Source: Lineus longissimus
Lineage: Eukaryota > Nemertea > Pilidiophora > Heteronemertea > Lineidae
Direction: 5' to 3'
Assembly (NCBI RefSeq): GCF_910592395.1
Contig: NC_088320.1
Span: 8,988,001 to 9,052,000 of the forward strand
Length of the DNA: 64,000 nucleotides
Part shown: positions 56,601 to 64,000 of the stretch, piece after piece
Layout: each line of letters opens with the position of its first letter
How positions within the stretch are numbered: the stretch's first letter is position 1
Translations under genes and position numbers: made by a program
The notes under the pieces: model-generated
The model's database searches: none
Seen by the model: only the letters and a program-made list of their open reading frames with translations
Told to the model about the DNA's origin: nothing

Positions 56601-57927
56601 GCCCTTACAACATTATCAAAAAGGTTTGTGACACTGACTATGTCATTTCCACTCCAGACAGGGTGAAACAGACTAGACTTTGCCATGTCTATATGCTAAA
56701 AGCGTATCACGGTCCTGATGTCTGTGCTACTGATACTTTGCTTGGCTCGGTTGCATTAAATTGTGTGCCTGAGAGTTGTGCTGATGAAGACGTATCAGAC
56801 TATGTTCCAAGGTTGAAGAACTCAGATGTATTAAAAAATTTAGATGCAAAGTTAGCACATGTTAAGATCAAGCGTGAACGAGATGCTGTCAAGAGTCTTG
56901 TACTGGAATATTCTCATGTATTTTCTGATGCTCCGACTAAGACAAATGTTCTTGAGCATGATATTGATGTTGGTGAAGCAAAACCTGTAAAAATTGGTCC
57001 TTATCATAATAGTCCTGTTAAAAACCAAGCTCTTGAAAAGGAGGTAGAGTATATGTTGGAACATGATATTATTGAGCCGTGTCATAGTGAGTGGTCCAGT
57101 CCTTGTCTTTTAATCCCTAAAAAGGATGGTAGTTACAGGGTGGTTCAAGACTACCGCCGGGTAAACCTGCTCACAAAAACGGATTGTTTTCCGAACAAAA
57201 GGCTGGATGACTGCATTGAAAAAGTGGGAAAGTCCAGATACATTAGCACTTTTGATATGCTTAAGGGATATTGGGGTGTCCCTCTCTCTGACAGGGCCAA
57301 GGATATCTCGGCTTTTACTACTCCTACTGGTTTATATCGTTATAAAGTTATGCCGATGGGATTTAAAAATGCTTCAGCTAGCTATCAGCGTTTGATGAAT
57401 CGGGTGATGGAGGGGATGAGCAATGCTGAATGTTTTCAGGACGATGCTATACTTGGTGACGATTCGTTTGATGCACACTTCGCTGCCATGCGGTCATTTT
57501 TTGAGCGAGTCAGTGATGCGGGCCTCACAATTAATTTGGTAAAGAGCGAGTTCTTCCGTGGTCAGGTGATCTATCTCGGCCACGTTCTTGGGCATGGCCT
57601 TGTTCGACCCATAGAAGCCAAGGTGAAGGCTATGTTGGAGTATCCTGCTCCAGGAAACAAGAAGTCTCTGATGAGGTTTCTCGGTATGGTTGGGTTTTAT
57701 CGGCGTTTTTGCCCCAACCTATCTCAAATAGTTGCTCCGCTGACCAATCTGTTAAAAAAGGAGGTTCCATATCTATGGAGTGGTGAATGCGAAAGTAGCT
57801 TTCAAAAGGCGAAGGCACTTTTGATGACCAGTCCTGTACTTGTCGCTCCAGATTTTTCTAAACCATTCAAGTTGGCTGTTGATGCCAGTGGTTTGGCCGT
57901 GGGCAGTGTGCTTTTGCAGGAAGATGA
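53648..57927 (+). CDS. Gypsy-B gag-PR-INT-RT-RNase H polyprotein, exon 1
   Basis: One open frame of about 1427 codons to the putative splice site (it would run to 58102 unspliced). Gag has a coiled coil (about 72-107), a SCAN-like capsid region (about 120-295) and a zinc knuckle C353-x2-C356-x4-H361-x4-C366. Protease has DTGA at 424-427. Integrase comes next: H674/H681 and C711/C714 zinc site, then catalytic D745, D805 and E841 with exact D-35-E spacing. RT follows, with D1203 in STFDMLKGYW and FQDD (D1265-D1266). RNase H begins with D1412 (AVDASGLAVGSVLLQ) and breaks off after QED. Integrase before RT is the Gmr1 order. The ATG lies 537 bp past the LTR. The frame is otherwise intact. Confidence 0.9.
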
Positions 57928-58940
57928 GTGTAGTGTCTGTGGCTGCAGCTGTTATGCTTTTTCGTTACCATGGCTACATCTTCAGTCTACCTCCAGTTTA
58001 GGTACCTGTTCACTTACATATGTTTCTTTGTCTTTCAGTGTATCCTTACACTTACAAATTAGTTCTGAGTTTATTGCTTTCAGCATTGCAAATGCAGTCT
58101 AAAGTTTCATGTTTTTATAGGATTTGCGCAAAATGATATTTTGTCATCTCATTTATACGGGTAACATCTTTCGTCTATTCAACTTCTGTTGGTTAACTTG
58201 ATCACTGTAACATAGGAGTCTGGGCTTTTGCCAATGTAGCAAGGAGGAGTGTTTATGTTCGCAACTTTCCTCCTTGATTAATTTCGTTTTTTCGTACTTC
58301 CCCAGTTCAAGTTAAGAGTCAGCACGAGGTAATTAGTTTACTTTTTGTTTATAGCACCCTCAGGGTATATCTTGATTGATTGACATTATTTCCTTTATGA
58401 GTAATTAAGGTTTTAGTGATGCCAATGATAAGCATCTTCAACTTACGGCTGACCTACATTGTAGATACGCCCCCTTGGCTGGACCAGGATCTTGGTCTCA
58501 GAATCAATTCATGTTATGCAGTTATGTATGTTTAATTCCATTCAAAGTGGGCCCAAATGGTCTTGACCATTTCTAGATGTGTATCATTAAGTTTCGTCTC
58601 ATTTAATTGGGATTTGTGCTAGTTTATGAGCTTGTAAGAGTACAGGGTCTAGCCACAGGTAATTCGTCTCGCTTAGTCCAGATGGCAGCACTGTACAGGA
58701 CATGATTGTTTTTGATACTTGTCATCATAAGGACAAACTATATTTAGCATCAAGATGTTAGATATCTTGGTTCAGAGTATTCTTGTTCATTTCTCATCTT
58801 ATACTGAAATGTAAGACCTTTCTTCGTTTGTATATTACAGTTTTTACGGCACTTATTGGCACTGAATAAAGACCAAGTCAATGTGGCAGTTAATAGAAAT
58901 TCTCGTCGTTAGCCTGATTCTTGAGCAGTGGGATTTACAG
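57928..58940 (+). other. Putative 1,013-bp intron inside Gypsy-B RNase H
   Basis: The unspliced frame turns into low-quality sequence after base 57927. GTGTAGTG follows there, and TTTACAG ends at 58940. Joining these points continues RNase H in the correct frame and with the expected residues. The interval is T-rich, has no coding content of its own, and holds other pyrimidine-rich AG sites (near 58038 and 58850). An inserted element is the alternative, with AGTGT at both edges, but removing it that way leaves the wrong frame. Confidence 0.55.
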
Positions 58941-59248
58941 TGTCGATCGTCCTGTTTTTTATTTTTCCAAAAAGCTCAACCAGTACCAGTTAAATTACTC
59001 TACAATAGAGAAAGAATGTCTTGCGTTGATCCTCGCTCTGCAGCATTTTTCGGTGTATCTGGATTCTCCATCGCATACTGTGGTTGTGTACACAGATCAT
59101 AACCCTTTGGTGTTCATTCATAAAATGAAAAATCATAATGCTCGACTTGTGAGATGGTGTATGTACTTGCAAGGATTCAATATCGAAATAAGGCACATTT
59201 GAGGAAAGGACAATGTGATTGCTGATGCTTTATCGAGGATGGACTAGG
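58941..59248 (+). pseudogene. Gypsy-B RNase H, exon 2
   Basis: The continuation contains VDRPVFYFSKKLNQYQLNYS, TIEKECLALILAL (catalytic Glu) and VVYTDHNPLVF (catalytic Asp), the centre and end of a gypsy RNase H. A TGA at 59200-59202 interrupts the last conserved motif. The same frame goes on with GKDNVIADALSRMD to a stop near 59246. The TGA is probably a recent point mutation. No integrase follows here, because it is upstream of RT in this element. Confidence 0.85.
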
Positions 59249-59848
59249 ACTCTTGGACATTGTCCATTCAGTGTGTTTGTGCAACTCAGTTGAAAATAAA
59301 TTGCGCGTGTGTTGCATATTATGATTGCATACAAAGACGGTGTGGAATGTGACATTCAATCGGAAACGTTATCAGGTTTGGTGAGCAGTCTGTGTATTTG
59401 CTCTTCTGTGCCAAGCATATGCCCAAGTTATCTGAATCTGTGTCTTTACAAAGTGGTCAATTTAATGTAAATTTTTCTGTAGTCGTTGAGTATAACGGCA
59501 TTACCTCCAACTCAAGGATGTGTGTAAAACTTGCTTTAGTGTCAGGTCATATGTTATATTCGTATAGCTTGTATGGTGAATGATTTGGTGAACACATGTA
59601 GTGTGTATTTGTCATTTCTAGAATCAAGCCAAATTTCCAGAGATATTGATATTATGTTAAGCAATTCAGACTTTTCAGTATATACTTGCTGGTAAAATTA
59701 TTGGTGCATGTATCGGTGTTAATTCTGGTGCATGTTTGTTTAGCCTGTATCTTTCTACTTTGGATTTCTACTGTTCAGTTTATTAATAGTAGAACTCATT
59801 TCTGTTGTCTTCTTATCCTAGGTCAAGAAGCTTTTTAGTGGGGGGGGA
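59249..59848 (+). other. Gypsy-B 3' untranslated region and polypurine tract
   Basis: About 600 bp without a convincing gene; the 63-codon frame at 59392-59583 is not recognised and there is no envelope-like ORF. A polypurine tract, AGTGGGGGGGGA, ends directly before the 3' LTR. Confidence 0.75.
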
Positions 59849-60149
59849 TGTGACGAGGCTGGTTTGTCCTTGTCTCCGTTTCGTCTTGTCTCTCTGTCCT
59901 TGTCTCCGTTTCGTCTTGTCTCTCTGGTTGTGACGAGTGTGATTCACTTCGGGCAGATGGCACCACTGTTCTAGCTCAAGCGCCGCCATCTCTCAACCAG
60001 TGAACACGTAGATTTTCTTCTCTCCAAACTTCTGTAAATTTCTCTATACATTCTCAAGTTGTGTTCATTAAATTATTTCTATTCTATTTCTAGTGTTTTG
60101 TGGATTCTTTTAAGGCCACGATACTTTCGAGAGCCGTTGTATCGTGACA
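59849..60149 (+). repeat. Gypsy-B 3' LTR with an extra 30-bp repeat
   Basis: 301 bp. TCCTTGTCTCCGTTTCGTCT and the bases that follow occur twice in tandem (a 30-bp unit), but once in the 5' LTR. The end is TTGTATCGTGACA. Confidence 0.95.
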
Positions 60150-60714
60150 GCCTGTTGTAACAACATCGCGCCGCATACCAGTGGCACCTCTTGCTAAGCT
60201 TAGGCCAGAGCTCGAGCGTTTATCTGACATTGATGTGCTTGCCAGAGTTGAGCAACCAACTCCCTGGGTCAGCCAACTTGTCCTAGCCGAAAAGAAATCT
60301 GGAGAACTCCGCATCTGCCTCGATCCGAGGCCACTCAACCGTGCACTGAAACGTGAACACTTCCAGCTACCTATACTGGAAGAGAAACTCAACAACTTGG
60401 CGGAGTCGAGAGTCTTCTCCGAGCTTGATTTATCGTCAGGATATTGGCACGTCGAACTAGATGAGGAATCGAGCCTCCTCACCACCTTTCAGACTCCTTT
60501 TGGTTGTTACCGGTGGAAGCGGCTACCTTTTGGCTTGAATGTCGCGTCTGAGATTTTCCAAAGGAAATTGCTCGAAGCCGTCGACGGACTCATTGGAGTC
60601 GAATGCATCGCCGATGACGTCGTCATTAATGAAAGGAACACTGAGGAACATGATCGCAGCTTTCCTACAACGCTGTCGAGAGAAAGGGATCAAATTAAAC
60701 ATCGCAAAGCTTGA
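60150..60714 (+). pseudogene. Gypsy-A reverse transcriptase, first part
   Basis: The frame resumes after Gypsy-B. It has LVLAEKKSGELRICLDPRPL, VFSELDLSSGYWHVELDEES (catalytic Asp), PFGCYRWKRLPFGLNVASE and IADDVVI in place of the usual YxDD. A frame change near 60660 moves the rest of RT into the 60539-61393 frame. It would copy element RNA into DNA. Confidence 0.9.
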
Positions 60715-61400
60715 ACTGCGATTATCTGAGATAACTTTCATGGGACACATGGTTACTGAACGTGGTTTACAGGCTGATCCAGAGAAAGTGCGAGCTGTTA
60801 AGAGCATGTCGGCTCCTACTAACTTGGAGGGACTGCGACGTTTCCTGGGAGTAGCAAACTATCTCGCAAAATTTCTCCCTAATCTGACTGAGGTGACGAC
60901 ACCTATGCGCAATCTCACAAAAAAAGATGTGCCGTTCGTCTGGTCGCAGACTCAACAAACAGCCTTCGAAACTGTAAAGCACCTTGTCACTCAAGCCCCT
61001 GTTCTGGCATTCTATGATCAAACCAAGGAACCCCTGCTAGAAAACGATGCATGTGAGCATGGCGTTGGATCTGTCCTGCTCCAAGGTGGCCGCCCAATCG
61101 CATTTGCAAGCAGATTGCTTACCGAGACTGAACAACGCTGGGCCCAAACCGAGAAAGAGATGCTGGCTGTGGTCTTTGGCTTGGAAAAGTTCCACCATTA
61201 TACCTACGGCCGCATGGTAGATGTGGTAACTGACCATAAGCCGCTAGTGTCAATAATCACGAAACCGCTCTGTAAAGCGCCCAAGCGGCTACAGTCGCTC
61301 CTTCTAAGGACTCAGAAGTGTCAGATCTCTAGCCTACAAGCCTGGAACCTCCGTCCCTATTGCAGACACGCTGTCTCGCGCGCCACTTCCTGAAACTGAC
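60655..61400 (+). pseudogene. Gypsy-A RT end and RNase H
   Basis: AFLQRCREKGIKLNIAKLEL and FMGHMVTERGLQADPEKV continue RT. GLRRFLGVANYLAKFLPNL leads into RNase H, with NDACEHGVGSVLLQ, EKEMLAVVFGLEKFHHYTYG and VVTDHKPLVS holding its catalytic acidic residues. Near 61325 another frame change occurs, and the sequence PIADTLSRAPLPETDS continues in the 61404-61658 frame. Confidence 0.85.
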
Positions 61401-61403
61401 TCG

Positions 61404-62841
61404 ATGGACTCGGTTAATGTGAGCAATGTGTCTTTCTTGCCCATCAAACCACGGAGACTTGATGAAATCCGATGTGCAACTGAAAAGGACGCAACGTTGA
61501 TGTCTCTCAAAGACACCATATTGAAAGGCTGGCCGGACTCTAAGCATAATCTGTCTGTCACCCTGACCCCCTACTTCCATCACCGCGATGGATGGCATTG
61601 TGTTGCGTGGAGAACGTATCGTTATCCCCTTGGAACTGCGGAAGGAACTAAAGGCTAAGTTGCACGCCGGCCACTTAGGCATAAACTCCTGCTTACGTAG
61701 AGCCAGGGAACTCATTTTCTGGCCAGGCATGTCGGCGGAGATCCGGTCGTTTGTCGAAACCTGTGATACCTGTGCCACCTTCGCTGACAAGCAGCCCCCA
61801 GAGACTCTGAACTTGCATGATGTGCCGGACCGTCCGTGGTCCAAGGTCGCAAGTGACCTGTTTTCCTTCAAAGGGAAAAACTATCTCGTTACGGTTGACT
61901 ACTTTAGTTCATTCTTCGAACTTGATTACCTACATGATATCACGGCAGACACCGTCATTGCAAAGATGAAAATGCATTTTGCTAGGCATGGCATTCCAGA
62001 CATTCTAGTCTCGGACCGCGGAACCCAGTTCACGTCTGATCAGTTCAGGCGATTCAGCTCCAACTTGTCGTTCACACACGAGTTCATTAGCCCGGGTATC
62101 TCAAAGGCTAATGGTGCTGTAGAGGCCGCCGTGAAGGTGGCTCAGAAACTGTTGAAAAAATCCAAAGCAGCCAAGGAGGACCCTTACTTGGGGCTACTCA
62201 ACATCAGGAACACCCCAACGGTAGGCCTACAGTCTAGCCCTTCTCAGCGACTCCTCGGGCGCCGCACAAAAACACTCATACCTTCTACCCAAGACAGGCT
62301 CCTCCCTCGCCTGCCATCAGGAGAAAAGGAACGCATGGAAAATCGTAAACTCAACATGGCTCAGAAGCGCAATGGTGGTCGCCATGACCTTAAGCCGCTT
62401 AAGCCTGGTGACCATGTTCGCATTCAGCCGACTCAGTTTGGTCAAACTGAGTGGCGTCCGGCAACTGTCGCAAAACTTCTCAAGTCTCGCACGTTTGAGG
62501 TCACTGCTCTGGGCAAAACTCTCCTGCGCAATCGACAACAGCTAAGGTTCAAACCATCGCTGCCTACTGCAACCGCGACGACCCTGGAGTCAACCAATGT
62601 CAAAGTAACCCCTGCGAGGCCAAGTCCAAAGCCAAACTCTGCCGATTCGAACACTGAAAAACGGAACAATGAACAACTGGATGCGGAGATCAAGACGAGC
62701 AATGATAGGTCAATGGTGTCAAGTGCCGCAAGTGACACGCCCGCTAAGGCCAACACTGAGCGAAGCGTAACCCAAACTCCGGCTATCCGTACTACGCGTT
62801 CTGGTAGAGTCATTAAACCTGTGGACCGTTTAGAATTGTAA
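61404..62841 (+). pseudogene. Gypsy-A integrase
   Basis: The linker (61404-61580) and the 417-codon frame (61588-62841) are joined by a frame change near 61585. Integrase has the zinc site H-x3-H (HAGHL) with CDTC, then catalytic Asp in VASDLFSF, Asp in VSDRGTQFTSDQF and Glu in GAVEAAV with 35 residues between the last two. A basic C-terminal domain (PGDHVRIQP) follows, then a Thr/Ser-rich tail ending TTRSGRVIKPVDRLEL. This is the Mag/K02A2.6-like type. It would insert the DNA copy. The integrase frame itself is intact. Confidence 0.9.
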
Positions 62842-62871
62842 TCTGTGTTCACCAATAGTAGGGTACACTTA

Positions 62872-63040
62872 AGACATTCCGCGCTATATTATAGTGGATT
62901 ATCAGTTTCATTAGTAGTTAGTTAAGACTTTCCGCGCTATATAGTGGATTATCAGTTTCATTGGTTAGTACAAACATTCTGCGCTTTATAGTGGACTAGT
63001 TTCATTTAATTGTTACTACAAACTTTCTGCGTTTCCTTTC
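62872..63040 (+). repeat. Short tandem repeat in the Gypsy-A 3' region
   Basis: GCGCTATA or GCGCTTTATA with ATAGTGGATTATCAGTTTC recurs at 62881, 62934 and 62981, with a further partial copy (TTTCTGCG) near 63025. Periods are 53 and 47 bp. A purine tract, AAAAGAGGAAGGA, then precedes the LTR. Confidence 0.75.
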
Positions 63041-63056
63041 CTCAAAAGAGGAAGGA

Positions 63057-63208
63057 TGTTGCGTGGTGTCTTCGGTTGGGCCACGGCCCACTCGGAAGTC
63101 GTCAATGTAGTTTACTTTCTACATGTCTTGAATAAAGTTGTTAGATTTTAGCCAGCATAATTATCTCCTCACTGTGTCTTCTCATCGATCATCTTGCATG
63201 ACGAAACA
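63057..63208 (+). repeat. Gypsy-A 3' LTR
   Basis: 152 bp, identical to the 5' LTR except for three substitutions. It is followed by TTGCT. Confidence 0.95.
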
Positions 63209-64000
63209 TTGCTATTCCTCAATAATCAAAACATTAAATGAAGCTCTAAAACAACACTGTCCTTTCAGATTTGTTCAACCTCTGGACTGCAGTCATTCCT
63301 TTTTTCCGTTATGAATGCATCTGCTGAGAAATAAGTATCAACAAAAAGCATGTGGTAATGTTTACTGCAGCCTAAATATTGTAATAGGCAATGACACGTG
63401 GTATTTCGACGCATGCGTAATCGATCGTAAACAATGACACGTTTTTAATTCAGCGCATGCGCATTACATCGACTCGGGTCGTTTATGATCCAGCCTCTCC
63501 CACTAAGAATGTGCTGGCCAAACTCGAGGTTGTTCGTGAGATGGCATAATTATAAGGTCCGAGCATGCAGGAGTGCCGTAATGCAAAACACAGAACGTAT
63601 CAGTTTGACTATAAACGAGGGTAACTCTGGTTTATTCATCCTCTAATGGGCTATATATACTCATACATTCAAGGACTGTGATTATTTTATTACATACAAT
63701 ATAAAGATCATGAATAACGAGGGAGGCGGTGCTTAGAGAACACATGGCTAATGGTGATAAAACTGATATGCCAGCATGCTTCCGACTAATAGTTGCGGAT
63801 CTCAAACTTAATAACTCGGGCGCCTGATGTACTGTATCATCTCAGGCGGCTGACTTAGGCTTCACACCACTAATAGATTTTAAGCCATTTTCCCTAAGAC
63901 GTCAACTGCCATAACTTTTTCCAATATCTCACTCGAACCTAATATTTGCAGGGCAGAAAGACCTCACTCAGAGCATAAATTCATAGAATTTCTGACCGGT
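63209..64000. other. No recognised gene
   Basis: Flanking sequence. An NRF1-type palindrome GCGCATGCGC lies at 63452-63461, and a related CGCATGCG lies near 63410. No reading frame of note follows within the window. Confidence 0.4.

Larger units (their letters stand above)
52841..60149 (+). mobile_element. Gypsy-B: Gmr1-type Ty3/gypsy element nested in Gypsy-A
   Basis: LTRs at 52841-53111 (271 bp) and 59849-60149 (301 bp) with perfect duplication GCCTG (52836-52840 and 60150-60154). A tRNA-Pro-like primer site and a G-rich polypurine tract are present. Coding order is gag, PR, INT, RT, RNase H, the Gmr1 arrangement with integrase before RT. The LTRs differ by three substitutions and one 30-bp duplication, so insertion was recent. 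Confidence 0.95.
51127..63208 (+). mobile_element. Gypsy-A: complete Ty3/gypsy element (Mag/K02A2.6-like) split by Gypsy-B
   Basis: LTRs of 152 bp at 51127-51278 and 63057-63208 with perfect duplication TTGCT (51122-51126 and 63209-63213). Order is gag, PR, RT, RNase H, INT. The LTRs differ at three positions (about 2%). Gypsy-B occupies 52841-60149, between protease and RT. There are frameshifts in gag, RT and around RNase H/INT, and a stop in PR. It is inactive. Confidence 0.95.

Noticed and set aside
57928-58940. Simple nested transposon instead of an intron
   Set aside because: AGTGT at both edges could be a target duplication, but removing the segment on that basis puts RNase H out of frame. 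No terminal repeats were seen. Kept only as an alternative.
59249-59848. Envelope gene in Gypsy-B
   Set aside because: The only frame of note is 63 codons without signal peptide, membrane segment or similarity.

Overview
This window looks like repeat-dense, gene-poor nuclear DNA of an animal, most likely a marine invertebrate. The evidence is the mix of elements: Polinton/Maverick DNA transposons, three LTR retrotransposons of the Ty3/gypsy group (one with the Gmr1 gene order), a Penelope-like fragment with a GIY-YIG domain, a CR1/L2-like LINE tail, tRNA-derived SINEs, PIF/Harbinger and piggyBac relics, and several satellite arrays. There are no operons or Shine-Dalgarno sites, and I recognise no conventional host gene. 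The species cannot be fixed from the sequence.

Layout. 0.2-2.1 kb: an array of CACTC/GAGTG dyads, a tRNA-like SINE head and two satellite units. 2.5-5.6 kb: Polinton copy 1 (integrase, divergent packaging ATPase, two further genes), decayed. 5.6-13.7 kb: mostly featureless apart from small repeats. 13.8-14.6 kb: a transposon-like ORF. 14.7-33 kb: Polinton copy 2, mostly on the minus strand. It holds a membrane protein, an HNH-like nuclease, integrase, ATPase, a major-capsid-like protein and several conserved proteins of unknown role. It is interrupted by a TTAA-flanked MITE, two Harbinger derivatives and an old gypsy element (Gypsy-C). 33-41 kb: little of note except a 1.25-kb inverted-repeat element and a third Polinton scrap. 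41.2-42.3 kb: a broken piggyBac transposase. 42.3-46.1 kb: satellite-like repeats. 46.5-50.6 kb: LINE, SINE and Penelope fragments. 51.1-63.2 kb: a complete gypsy element (Gypsy-A), itself split by a younger complete gypsy element (Gypsy-B).

How the parts fit. Gypsy-A (152-bp LTRs, TSD TTGCT) contains Gypsy-B (271/301-bp LTRs, TSD GCCTG). LTR differences rank the ages as Gypsy-C (about 8%), then Gypsy-A (about 2%), then Gypsy-B (about 1%). Gypsy-B encodes gag-PR-INT-RT in one 1484-codon frame, with integrase before reverse transcriptase. Its RNase H continues in frame only after about 1.0 kb with GT...AG ends, so it may carry an intron. Polinton copies 1 and 2 share the order INT-ATPase-F-E with the same orientations, so each helps interpret breaks in the other. 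No Polinton DNA polymerase B or protease was found, and nearly all genes carry stops or frameshifts.
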